A stretch of 7,786 bases of DNA from Fusobacteriaceae bacterium (GCA_030625925.1 DAOUPY010000058.1:1-7786), one strand, 5' to 3'; shown: positions 1 to 7,182, numbered from the stretch's first letter. Notes: generated from the letters alone by a model not told the origin. Program-made: numbers and translations.

Positions 1-21
1 TGAAAATTATATTTTTATTTT

Positions 22-2160
22 TTAATATTTTTTTCTAAATTGTCTCGGACCTCTATACTGGTCTAAATATTGTACGGGGACTACTTCTACCTCTAATTGA
101 CTGAGGTCAGCCCGAACGATAGATACATCTATACTGTCTCCTAGTTTAAAAATTTCACCTGTATCCTCATTTGTCATAGTATAGTTTACTTCGTCAAAAG
201 TGAAGTAATTAGGAGAATTGACACCGTCAAAGAAACACTCTACGTGTTCTTCCGTTTCAAAGAATATCTTAGTCTTATTGAAACCAATAATTCTACTCTT
301 ATATTCCTCTCCTATTTTATCTAACATGTATTCTACAATTTTTATCTTTACACTTTCAGATTCTAATTTCATAGCTGTTCTCTCTGTTTTTGAGATGTGA
401 GATCCAATTGCAGACATCTCATCTTTAAACATCTTTATAGTTTTTTTACTTGGATAACCTGTAAGAGTTTCATTGATAACTCTGTGAACCATAAGGTCGG
501 CATATCTTCTAATCGGAGAAGTAAAGTGAGCATAGTAATTTGAAGATAATCCAAAATGTCCAATATTATCTACGGTATACCTAGCCTGCTTTAAACTCAT
601 CAAGATAAGTTTATGGATGATCTGGCTGTTGCCGTCTTCCTTAGACTGCTCTATTATCTTTTGGAACTTTCCAGGATGTAAATCCTCATGAGAATGAAGG
701 CTGTATCCAAACTTCTTAATAGAATCATTTAGTGCGGTAATTCTATCTGGATCAGGTTTTTCATGGGTTCTGTATAGGAAAGGCAGTTCCATCCAAAATA
801 TCTTTTCAGCAACAGTTTCATTGGCTGCAATCATAAAGTCCTCTATAATTCTTTCAGATTCCCCTCTTTCGATTACCTTAAGATATTCTACTTTTTTATC
901 TTCTCCTAAGACAGCTCTTACCTCTGGGATGTCAAAATCGATGCTGCCTCTAGAATATTTTAACTCTCTAAGGATATGAGATAATTCTAACATCTCAAAG
1001 ACCATCTTATTTATGTCTTTATATTCCTCTGTATACGTTTTGTCACCAGCTAGGATCTTGTTAACTCCCCCATAGGTCATCCTATGAGCAGTAGATATTA
1101 CAGCTTTATAAGTTTCGTGACTTACTACCTGCCCCTTGTTGTCGATCTCCATTTCACATGTAAATACAAATTTATTTTCATGGGGGTTCAATGAACATAG
1201 TCCATTTGAGATCTCCCTAGGGAACATAGGTATTACTCTGTCTACCAGGTATACCGAGTTACCTCTTTTACGTGCCTCCATATCTAGAGCACTTCCAAAT
1301 GGGACATAGTAAGAAACGTCGGCGATACAGACGATAAGTTTGAAATTCCCATTCTCTAATTTTTCCACATATACAGCGTCATCTAGATCTTTGGCGTCAT
1401 CTCCGTCAATGGTGATGATAGGAAGATCTCTTAAGTCATGTCTTTTTTCGATCTCTTCTTCTGAAAGCTGATCGCTTAACTCCTTTGCCTTTTTAATTAG
1501 TCTGGGAGAAAAATCCATAGACAACCCTTCTCTAATTATAAGAGCTTCAATCATATTGTTGGTATCATAGGGATCTCCGATTCTCTCGATGATCTTACCC
1601 TCGGGTTTCTTATCTTTTTCTCCCCAAGATATGATTTCACAGACTACTAGTTCACCATTGTGGGCTCCTCCATTGAATCTTTTGGAAACAAATATATCAT
1701 TTCCAAATGAATGGGTAGGAACTACAAATCCAAATCTCTCGTTAGCCTGGTAGATACCAATGATGGTATTTTTTTCCCTCTTTAATATCTTGACTACTTC
1801 TCCATCTTTTTTGGCTCCAGTAGTTTCAGTAGATAACTGCACCATGACAAGGTCACCGTTAAATGCTCCATTAAATTTAGATTTAGGGATAAATACACCA
1901 AAATCTTCTGTATCAACAAATGCAAATCTGTCCTTAACTACATCAAGGTTTCCGATAACATATCCTAAATTGAGAGGAGTATTATATTTCCCTCTTTTAC
2001 TTAAGATGAGATCTCCCGATTCTACTAATTTATCTAAAAAATCTCTATTTTCTTTCTTTAATTTAGGAGACCAATCCATATAAGATGTGATCTCGCTTAA
2101 AGTTTTTCCTTTACCTTTTTTGAAAAGTTCTAAAACTTTTTTTTCATCATTTTTTTTCAT
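22..2160 (-). CDS. rnr: Ribonuclease R (RNB-family 3'-5' exoribonuclease)
   Basis: This cytoplasmic enzyme degrades RNA processively from the 3' end and can digest structured RNA. The family acts in rRNA quality control, mRNA decay and tmRNA-linked turnover. The 712 residues match the usual Firmicute/Fusobacterial length. In order I see a winged-helix-like N-terminus (about 1-60), two cold-shock/OB regions (about 62-125 and 130-190), the RNB catalytic domain (about 240-570) and a C-terminal S1 region (about 615-697) with a short basic tail. The catalytic aspartates lie in IDGDDAKDLDDAV: D252, D258, D260 and D261, matching the four metal-binding Asp of E. coli RNase R. The RNB end motif HFTSPIRRYADLMVHR is at 545-560. 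The start ATG follows a GGGAG site a few bases upstream. It begins 11 bases after yqeK stops, so the two are probably cotranscribed. Only 21 bases lie beyond its stop, so a downstream partner (smpB is common in other genomes) cannot be seen. No key residue is missing. Confidence 0.97.
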   Translation of the reverse strand: MKKNDEKKVLELFKKGKGKTLSEITSYMDWSPKLKKENRDFLDKLVESGDLILSKRGKYNTPLNLGYVIGNLDVVKDRFAFVDTEDFGVFIPKSKFNGAFNGDLVMVQLSTETTGAKKDGEVVKILKREKNTIIGIYQANERFGFVVPTHSFGNDIFVSKRFNGGAHNGELVVCEIISWGEKDKKPEGKIIERIGDPYDTNNMIEALIIREGLSMDFSPRLIKKAKELSDQLSEEEIEKRHDLRDLPIITIDGDDAKDLDDAVYVEKLENGNFKLIVCIADVSYYVPFGSALDMEARKRGNSVYLVDRVIPMFPREISNGLCSLNPHENKFVFTCEMEIDNKGQVVSHETYKAVISTAHRMTYGGVNKILAGDKTYTEEYKDINKMVFEMLELSHILRELKYSRGSIDFDIPEVRAVLGEDKKVEYLKVIERGESERIIEDFMIAANETVAEKIFWMELPFLYRTHEKPDPDRITALNDSIKKFGYSLHSHEDLHPGKFQKIIEQSKEDGNSQIIHKLILMSLKQARYTVDNIGHFGLSSNYYAHFTSPIRRYADLMVHRVINETLTGYPSKKTIKMFKDEMSAIGSHISKTERTAMKLESESVKIKIVEYMLDKIGEEYKSRIIGFNKTKIFFETEEHVECFFDGVNSPNYFTFDEVNYTMTNEDTGEIFKLGDSIDVSIVRADLSQLEVEVVPVQYLDQYRGPRQFRKKY

Positions 2161-2171
2161 ATATTCTCCCT

Positions 2172-2732
2172 TTATTTTTTCAACTCTCCTAAGATACAGT
2201 TTCTCATATCCACAGTATTAGGGTGGATAGGAGCATCGATCTTTAGGAGATATTTTAATTTTCTGTCTACTTCAAATAGAATAGCATCGTTGATACAAGT
2301 ACTTGCCTTTTCTCTAATCAAATCTACATGGGGGTAGTTTCTGTTAGGTTCTATGGCATCAGCTATATATATTATCTTTTCCAGGGTTGTCATCCCTCTT
2401 CTGCCGATAGTGTGGTATTTGATGGCACTTAGGATATCTTCATCACAGATTCCCAGCTCTTTTTTTGCATAAACACTTCCTGCAAAACCATGGAGTAGTT
2501 CTCCCATATCTCCGTAATATTTTAGAGTTTCGTCACATTCTACATAGGAGTGCAGCTCCTTCAAATTCATGCATTTAGAAACATCGTGCAGAAGTGCTGC
2601 AATCTCAGCCCGGTGTTCATTGATCTTATATTGTTTTGCTAAAGAAACGGCTACATCTATGACTCCCAAGGTATGTTGATACCTCTTTGGAGGGAGTGAT
2701 TTCTTAATATGGTCATATAATTGGTTTAACAT
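2172..2732 (-). CDS. yqeK: YqeK-type HD-domain hydrolase (probable symmetrical Ap4A hydrolase)
   Basis: This is an HD-superfamily metal-dependent phosphohydrolase of the YqeK family. Members cleave diadenosine tetraphosphate (Ap4A) symmetrically to two ADP, taking the place of ApaH in many Gram-positive lineages. The 186 residues are the family length. Visible ligands are H20, the HD pair H49-D50 in ALLHDVSK, H81 in LLHGFAG, H107 in KYHTIGR, and D125 in IADAIEPNR; this set is diagnostic for YqeK rather than for other HD proteins. A strong GGAGG site (2738-2742, five bases before the ATG) fixes the start. In Firmicutes yqeK usually sits between nadD and rsfS. Here it lies between a GerMN-protein gene and rnr, with no nadD or rsfS in view. 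The nucleotide role is known for the family; the specific substrate in this organism is inferred. Confidence 0.93.
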   Translation of the reverse strand: MLNQLYDHIKKSLPPKRYQHTLGVIDVAVSLAKQYKINEHRAEIAALLHDVSKCMNLKELHSYVECDETLKYYGDMGELLHGFAGSVYAKKELGICDEDILSAIKYHTIGRRGMTTLEKIIYIADAIEPNRNYPHVDLIREKASTCINDAILFEVDRKLKYLLKIDAPIHPNTVDMRNCILGELKK

Positions 2733-2737
2733 AAAAA

Positions 2738-2742
2738 CCTCC
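2738..2742 (-). promoter_or_regulatory. Strong Shine-Dalgarno of yqeK
   Basis: GGAGG on the minus strand, five bases before the ATG at 2732-2730. It sets the yqeK start and is among the strongest ribosome binding sites in the window. Confidence 0.8.
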
Positions 2743-2755
2743 GTTATACTTTTTT

Positions 2756-2783
2756 ATTATCTAGAAAATTATAAAGCTGTCTA
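2756..2783 (-). promoter_or_regulatory. Possible internal promoter for yqeK-rnr
   Basis: On the minus strand, TAGACA (2783-2778) is followed after 16 bases by GATAAT (2761-2756), each five of six to the sigma-70 consensus. It lies in the 64-base gap between the GerMN gene and yqeK, the largest gap in the minus-strand cluster. No terminator hairpin is visible in this gap, so read-through from upstream is also likely. In such AT-rich DNA a match like this can arise by chance. Confidence 0.35.
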
Positions 2784-2796
2784 TTCCATTACTTTT

Positions 2797-3366
2797 TTAG
2801 ATATCTAAATTTTTAGTGTAAAAAGTTTTGAGATTATACCATTTTAATTTTTTAACTTCTACACCATCGATAAGTATTTTAATTTTGTTAACACCTTCCA
2901 AGCTGGTATATGTATTGACTAAAGAATATATGATTAGGAGTTCCTGTTCCTTGGTTTTGATACTCTCAGCAATATTAGAACTGAAGTTAAGATATAGTTT
3001 GTCTCCCACGAGATAGGAGTTTAATAGAATGGTGTTATAATCCATAAATGCATGGTATTCTCCACTCTCATCTTGGATTTGATAATTACTTTTTTCTTGA
3101 ATAACATTAAATATGGAATTCACTTCAGATGCAAAATCTTGCTGCTGGATCTCTACATCGGATGAAACCAAGCTATCTAAAGAATCATTGGGAGTATAAA
3201 TTTTTACTATCTTAACATTGGCAGCCACCTGTGTATTTTTATGGTTAGTAATTTTTTTTATAGGGATATCGTCTCCTAAGACAACGTATATATAGAAAAA
3301 AATACTACTTATTAAAAGGAAGGCAATGGAGCCGCCTAAGACAATTAAATTTTTTTTATCTTTCAT
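2797..3366 (-). CDS. Membrane-anchored GerMN-domain protein
   Basis: This is a 189-residue protein with a short basic N-terminus, one hydrophobic segment (about residues 7-30) that would act as a signal anchor, and an extracytoplasmic region. Residues about 51-172 look like a GerMN domain. The hallmarks are a KIYTPN first strand (55-60), the pattern LLNSYLVGDKLYLNFS (114-129), an alpha-helix starting at the acidic KEQE (139-142), then SLVNTYTSLEGVNKIKILIDG (148-168). This fold is known from spore germination protein GerM and from lipoproteins and amidase-associated proteins in non-sporulating bacteria. No catalytic activity is established for it, and a role in wall binding or amidase partnering is an inference. 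There is no lipobox cysteine. The gene starts 19 bases after the amidase stop, with AAGGAG (3379-3374) seven bases before its ATG, so the pair is probably cotranscribed. Domain assignment is by pattern only. Confidence 0.8.
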   Translation of the reverse strand: MKDKKNLIVLGGSIAFLLISSIFFYIYVVLGDDIPIKKITNHKNTQVAANVKIVKIYTPNDSLDSLVSSDVEIQQQDFASEVNSIFNVIQEKSNYQIQDESGEYHAFMDYNTILLNSYLVGDKLYLNFSSNIAESIKTKEQELLIIYSLVNTYTSLEGVNKIKILIDGVEVKKLKWYNLKTFYTKNLDI

Positions 3367-3385
3367 AATCGATCTCCTTAATATT

Positions 3386-4417
3386 TTAATAAAAATGTTT
3401 TTTTATAGCTTTGGCAATTTCGCTAGCAGCCAATTTTTGATATCTAGCTTGCTTTAACTTACTTATATCTGATGTATTTGTAATAAATCCAGCTTCCACT
3501 AATATTCCAGGACCGTCAAATCCTCTAAGAACTGCAAAGTTAGCACCATGTGCCCCCCTGTTTCTAACCCTCAATCTTTTGGAATAAGAATTAACCAAAT
3601 CTTGTGCTATCCTGGCAGAGATTTCTTTATTTTTTTTGTAAAATAGCTGCCCCATAATAAGAGTTATATCATCGGCATTTTCTCCAAATTTATCTCCTAC
3701 ACTGTTTTCAAAAGCAGCCACTTTTTTAGCATAATCAGATTCTGTTCTGGAAAAATAAAATACATCTGCCCCGTTAGCCTGGGAACTATTATTGGAGTTT
3801 AGATGGATACTGACAAAGAAATCTCCCTTGTATTTATTTCCTATATTCGGCCGGCCAGATAAACTGATAAATGAATCATTGTTTCTAGTCATAATTACGT
3901 TAAAGTCTTTTTGAAGATTAGTTTTAAGATATTTAGTGATTTTAAGGGCCAGATCTTTTTCATGGTATCTATTAAAACCAGTAGCACCAGGATCCTTTCC
4001 ACCATGACCTGCATCTACGATGATGGTATATTCCTTTTTATCTTTGTTTTTATCAAAGTTTAATACAAATCTTGTGGGGTTTGACCAATAACGATCACTA
4101 TAGTTTATATTGTTTTTAAAAAATATAAAGACACCTGTGGAAGTTTTATACTTTCTTACTTTAACACTTTCAACATAACTTCCATTGATTATCTTATTTT
4201 TTAGATTAGAAGAAGCTTTTGTATTTAAAAATTCAACAAAGACATATCTGTTGTGTTCGTCATAATTAATATTATACTTAGGTTTAACATTTCCTTCTAC
4301 ATCGATAACCATCTGGGGAGGATTACCGTTAAATCTTAGGTTTTTTAATAAAATTTGTTTAGAAAACCCTATGGTAGTTAGGATAAAAAAAAGTAGGACT
4401 AAATTTATTTTTCTCAT
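3386..4417 (-). CDS. Secreted N-acetylmuramoyl-L-alanine amidase (Amidase_3), AMIN-like N-terminus
   Basis: This zinc amidase cuts the bond between N-acetylmuramic acid and L-alanine in peptidoglycan. The family (AmiA/B/C, CwlB/LytC) acts in the periplasm or wall, in daughter-cell separation and turnover. Of its 343 residues, 1-19 form a signal peptide (charged MRK, hydrophobic core, likely cleavage after FSK or FS). Residues about 20-123 are beta-rich and resemble an AMIN domain, which directs amidases to the septum or wall. Residues about 129-343 form the Amidase_3 catalytic domain. Zinc ligands and the catalytic glutamate are visible: H138 in DAGHGGKDPGA, E153 in YHEKDLAL, H205 in SIHLN, and E308 in LVEAGFITN. 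The segment at about 230-280 contains the inserted helix that can act as an autoinhibitory or regulatory element in AmiC-like enzymes. AAGGAG sits six bases before the ATG. It is the first gene of the minus-strand cluster and diverges from ompA. The symbol is left blank because amiC/cwlB orthology cannot be decided from sequence alone. Confidence 0.93.
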   Translation of the reverse strand: MRKINLVLLFFILTTIGFSKQILLKNLRFNGNPPQMVIDVEGNVKPKYNINYDEHNRYVFVEFLNTKASSNLKNKIINGSYVESVKVRKYKTSTGVFIFFKNNINYSDRYWSNPTRFVLNFDKNKDKKEYTIIVDAGHGGKDPGATGFNRYHEKDLALKITKYLKTNLQKDFNVIMTRNNDSFISLSGRPNIGNKYKGDFFVSIHLNSNNSSQANGADVFYFSRTESDYAKKVAAFENSVGDKFGENADDITLIMGQLFYKKNKEISARIAQDLVNSYSKRLRVRNRGAHGANFAVLRGFDGPGILVEAGFITNTSDISKLKQARYQKLAASEIAKAIKKHFY

Positions 4418-4512
4418 TGTGCTCTCCTTATATTATGTTAGGTTAAGGTTAAAACTATCAAGCTATATTTTATCATATATCATAATATAATGTGTAAGTT
4501 TTTATTGGGAAA

Positions 4513-4549
4513 AGTTGATATTGTAGATGAAATTTTTATCTCGTCAACT
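4513..4549 (+). other. Imperfect inverted repeat / hairpin in the ompA leader region
   Basis: Outer arms AGTTGA (4513-4518) and TCAACT (4544-4549) enclose inner arms AGATGAA (4525-4531) and TTTATCT (4535-4541), which pair with one G-T wobble around a three-base loop. An asymmetric internal loop separates the two stems. No T-run follows on the plus strand, so it does not look like an intrinsic terminator. It could be a leader RNA structure, if transcription starts near 4498, or a binding site. Confidence 0.4.
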
Positions 4550-4578
4550 GGCAGAATAAAAAGTAAAAAAAGGAAATC

Positions 4579-4599
4579 ATGAATAAATTTGGTAGGTAA
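4579..4599 (+). CDS. Possible leader mini-ORF upstream of ompA
   Basis: ATG followed by five codons and TAA reads MNKFGR. It is preceded by an A-rich AAAAAAAGGA tract ending four bases before the ATG, which is close but usable as a ribosome site. It ends 37 bases before the ompA ATG. Such a short frame could easily be chance in AT-rich DNA. I record it because it has its own Shine-Dalgarno-like sequence just downstream of a hairpin. Confidence 0.15.
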   Translation: MNKFGR

Positions 4600-4636
4600 A
4601 TATTATTATAAATATATGCTTTTAAGGGGGTAAGAG

Positions 4637-5608
4637 ATGAAAAAACTTTTATTTGGTATGGCAGCATTGGCATTGGTAACTACAACCTATGCAGAGGGAT
4701 TAGAGATCAAAGCCGGATATGATGTTTGGAGAAATCTATCTAAAGATTATATGGGTGACAGCGGGGGATCAATGGATCAGGGATGGACCTTGGGAGCGGA
4801 ATATCTATGGGCCTCTGGAGAGGATTATTCCTATGGGCTGGGGACTGAATTCAGATCTAAAATAGAAGATGATAATAATGAGTATAATAATTCTATGCCA
4901 TTTTATTTAGTTGGGAAATATGATATGCTGGATGAGATGTTTTATCTGGTTGGAAGAGGGGGATATAATGCAGCTTCCAATGTAACTGGCGGGAATACCA
5001 GAGGGGGACATTATGTAGGAGTTGGTATAGGAAGAGATATCGGACTTTTTAATTTGGAAGTTTTATATGAAAATATGGGTTATGAGTTTAAAAGAGAGGA
5101 CCAGAGTGGATATCATGACAGTGTAGGAATAAAATTTGGTATGAAACTGGGAGAATTTTATGACATGATGATGCAGGATACGACTCCTAGTGAGATAACT
5201 TTAGCTGCCATAGAAGAAAATAATAAGTCAATGATCGCGGAAGAGATGTCTGTTGTAGAAGAAAATCAAATATCTTCAGTGGTCGCAGAAGGAGAGCCTA
5301 TGATAAAATATACCCTAGTTAATTTTCAGTTTAATGACGGTGAATTGAATGATGAGGCTAAAGCTGATTTGAATAAGTTAAAACCAGAAGTGGAAGGGGC
5401 CAAAAAAGTAACTGTAACAGGTCATACTGATACCCGGGGATCGGCTGTATATAATCAAGAATTGTCAGAAAAGAGAGCTCAGGCGGTCGTGGATTATTTG
5501 GAAATATCAGAAGGTGTAGAAATAGAAGTGATCGGCAGAGGGGAATCAATGCCTTTAGGAGATGATGATAACAAGAATAGAAGAGTGGAAGTAGAAATAA
5601 AAAAATAA
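4637..5608 (+). CDS. OmpA-family outer-membrane protein (beta-barrel plus peptidoglycan-binding domain)
   Basis: This outer-membrane protein would anchor the outer membrane to peptidoglycan. Of 323 residues, 1-19 are a signal peptide ending TYA, with cleavage before E20. Residues about 20-172 alternate polar and hydrophobic/aromatic positions with many glycines, as in an eight-strand OmpA-type barrel; the last strand is near VGIKFGMKLGEF. Residues about 173-222 form an acidic, Met-rich linker. Residues about 224-322 are the OmpA C-terminal domain with TGHTDTRGS (261-269), YNQELSEKRAQAVVDYL (272-288) and NRRVEVEI (314-321). D265 and R280 match the residues that hold the diamino acid of the stem peptide in studied homologues. 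AAGGGGG (4624-4630) lies six bases before the ATG. It diverges from the amidase gene. No convincing terminator follows it. Fusobacterial OmpA/FomA-like naming varies, so no symbol is given. Confidence 0.93.
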   Translation: MKKLLFGMAALALVTTTYAEGLEIKAGYDVWRNLSKDYMGDSGGSMDQGWTLGAEYLWASGEDYSYGLGTEFRSKIEDDNNEYNNSMPFYLVGKYDMLDEMFYLVGRGGYNAASNVTGGNTRGGHYVGVGIGRDIGLFNLEVLYENMGYEFKREDQSGYHDSVGIKFGMKLGEFYDMMMQDTTPSEITLAAIEENNKSMIAEEMSVVEENQISSVVAEGEPMIKYTLVNFQFNDGELNDEAKADLNKLKPEVEGAKKVTVTGHTDTRGSAVYNQELSEKRAQAVVDYLEISEGVEIEVIGRGESMPLGDDDNKNRRVEVEIKK

Positions 5609-5687
5609 AAAAATCCTATGATTTGATGTGTTAAAATGGCCTTTATTTGTGCAATGTTCGTCTTTTTTTCTGGAATTTATGATACAA

Positions 5688-5715
5688 TTGCATTGATATC
5701 ATCTATTAATATTAT
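5688..5715 (+). promoter_or_regulatory. Candidate promoter of the permease-cupin unit
   Basis: TTGCAT (5688-5693) and TATTAT (5710-5715) are 16 bases apart, about 50 bases before the permease start. The -35 lies inside an inverted repeat, ATGATA (5679-5684) and TATCAT (5697-5702), which could be an operator. The perfect eight-base palindrome TGATATCA is at 5694-5701. The gap 5609-5766 shows no strong terminator for ompA: only a weak AAATC/GATTT stem at 5611-5624 and an unpaired T-run at 5663-5669. The promoter is inferred from the match alone. Confidence 0.4.
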
Positions 5716-5766
5716 GTTTTGAATTATATTAATGGACGATAATCTTGATATAAAGGGACTGGTTTG

Positions 5767-7182
5767 ATGTTAAAAAAAGAAATTAAAAAGGTGGATATAC
5801 TATCTTTGGCAATTGGGGCAATTATAGGAACTGGAGCATTTATTCTTCCAGGAACGACATTTTTAAAAGCAGGGATGATAAATTCTGTTATAGCCATCCT
5901 TATGGGTGGAATCATAATGGTTGGGATAGAAAAAAATTACGGTTATTTACTTAAAAAATTTCCAGTAGCAGGAGGAGAATATGCCTTTACCTACGATGCA
6001 TTTGGATGGAAACATGCATTAACATGCGGGTGGTTTCTAACTTTGGCATATTCAAGCCTAGTACCTTTCAATGCTACAGGTTTGGCCTTCGTTGCAAAAT
6101 TTATAATGCCGGGAGTATTAAAGGTCGGATATCTGTATACCATAGCAGGATCTAGTATATATTTAGGGGAGATCGGAATAGCGGTATTTGCTCTATGTTT
6201 TTTTGCCTATTTAAATATTAAAGGGGTAAAATTAGCATCAAATTTTCAAAATATAATGGTATTTTTATTGGTGGGAATAGTGTTTTTATTTTTGAGCTTA
6301 GCTATCGCTAAAGTTGGAGTAGATAATTTACATACTGCTACCTTCCTTAGGGGTCAAAAGATCAGCGTTTCTAATATATTAAAGATATTATCTATAGCCC
6401 CTATGTTATTTGTCGGATTTGATTGTATTCCGCAGGTTGCAGAAGAACTAAATTTTAAAGCTGAAGAAGCTTCTAAATTAGCGGTATTCTCTATTTTAAT
6501 AGGAGCTTTAATCTATTGTTCGATCCTGTTTTTCACAAGTTTTGGGGTAACCTTGGCGGAAGTAACTAGCGGAAATATAACATGGGCAACAGGGCATACA
6601 GTCGAGTATTATTTTGGTAAGATTGGATTATGGTCTCTGGGGACAGCCTTGCTTTCAGCTATCGTAGCAGGGATAAATGGATTTTATATGGCAGCCAGCA
6701 GATTGTTGTTTGCTATGTCCAGGGGAAAAATATTACCAGAATTTTTTGGTGTGTTAGACCCTGAACATCATACTCCTAAAAATGCTATATTATTTATCTT
6801 GGGAATATCATTGATTGCACCATGGTTTGGCAGAAATGTATTGGGGTGGATAGTTGGGACTTCTAGTGTAGGAGCATCTATAGGGTACTTGTATACCAGC
6901 CTGTCTTCTTATAAATTATATAAGGAAGAATATAATAAGGTTTACCTGCCATCTATATTTGGTTCTATAGCGGGGATAATTTTCTTGATCTTATTATTGG
7001 TGCCGGGACTAAAAAGTTCATTGTCTGTACCGTCAGCTATTATAGTAATAGTTTGGGGACTCATAGGTTTATCATTTTATAAGTTCTATGATCTGAAGGT
7101 GGTACATTATACTAAAGAAGAATTGGATGAATTGATTCTAAACAGGGATTCAGAGGGAAATTTTAAAGGGGGATTAAGATGA
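5767..7182 (+). CDS. APC-superfamily amino acid permease
   Basis: This inner-membrane secondary transporter belongs to the amino acid-polyamine-organocation superfamily. Counting from the ATG at 5767 (471 residues), it has about 12 hydrophobic segments. TM1 carries the broken-helix motif GAIIGTGAFILPG (17-29), which binds substrate backbone in this fold. FPVAGGEYAFTYDAFG (65-80) is the usual TM2-TM3 signature. TM6 has APMLFVGFDCIPQVAEE (211-227), the second unwound helix and its acidic end. SRLLFAMSRGKILPEFF (311-327) is the family's TM8-TM9 loop. The C-terminal tail (about 440-471) is hydrophilic. The substrate cannot be read from sequence. Start choice: an in-frame TTG lies at 5764, but AAAGGGA (5752-5758) is eight bases before the ATG, so I prefer ATG. 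The stop overlaps the cupin start by four bases (ATGA), indicating translational coupling. Confidence 0.9.
   Translation: MLKKEIKKVDILSLAIGAIIGTGAFILPGTTFLKAGMINSVIAILMGGIIMVGIEKNYGYLLKKFPVAGGEYAFTYDAFGWKHALTCGWFLTLAYSSLVPFNATGLAFVAKFIMPGVLKVGYLYTIAGSSIYLGEIGIAVFALCFFAYLNIKGVKLASNFQNIMVFLLVGIVFLFLSLAIAKVGVDNLHTATFLRGQKISVSNILKILSIAPMLFVGFDCIPQVAEELNFKAEEASKLAVFSILIGALIYCSILFFTSFGVTLAEVTSGNITWATGHTVEYYFGKIGLWSLGTALLSAIVAGINGFYMAASRLLFAMSRGKILPEFFGVLDPEHHTPKNAILFILGISLIAPWFGRNVLGWIVGTSSVGASIGYLYTSLSSYKLYKEEYNKVYLPSIFGSIAGIIFLILLLVPGLKSSLSVPSAIIVIVWGLIGLSFYKFYDLKVVHYTKEELDELILNRDSEGNFKGGLR

Larger units (their letters stand above)
4418..4636. promoter_or_regulatory. Divergent control region between amidase and ompA
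   Basis: This 219-base, very AT-rich region must hold the start signals for both directions. On the plus strand a perfect TATAAT lies at 4486-4491, but without a convincing -35. On the minus strand TATGAT (4477-4472) and GATAAA (4474-4469) lie downstream of CTTACA (4498-4493), giving weak promoter matches at 15-18 base spacing. Near the amidase end is a tandem hexamer (GGTTAA at 4441-4446 and 4447-4452). On the ompA side are an imperfect hairpin (4513-4549), a six-codon ORF and the ompA ribosome site AAGGGGG (4624-4630). The exact promoters are uncertain. Confidence 0.5.

Noticed and set aside
218..400. 60-residue plus-strand frame inside rnr
   Set aside because: It lies antisense to the well-supported S1/RNB coding region, has no ribosome site, and has low-complexity composition; it is a shadow of rnr.
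1760..2083. 107-residue plus-strand frame inside rnr
   Set aside because: It is antisense to the N-terminal OB regions of RNase R, with no family features and no promoter or ribosome site.
2828..3016. 62-residue plus-strand frame opposite the GerMN gene
   Set aside because: It is antisense to a conserved-looking domain, and its Leu/Ser-rich sequence is typical of reverse-strand shadows.
4513..4549. Hairpin read as an intrinsic terminator
   Set aside because: It has an asymmetric internal loop, no T-run on the plus strand, and no gene ending just before it on either strand, because the flanking genes diverge.
5358..5549. 63-residue minus-strand frame opposite the OmpA C-terminal domain
   Set aside because: It is antisense to a strongly recognisable domain, Leu/Pro-rich, and has no start signals.
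5611..5669. Possible terminator after ompA
   Set aside because: The only stem (AAATC/GATTT, 5611-5624) is weak and has no T-run after it, and the T-run at 5663-5669 has no paired stem before it.
5724..5915. 63-residue minus-strand frame opposite the permease start
   Set aside because: It overlaps the permease promoter/leader and TM1 on the other strand and shows no coding features.
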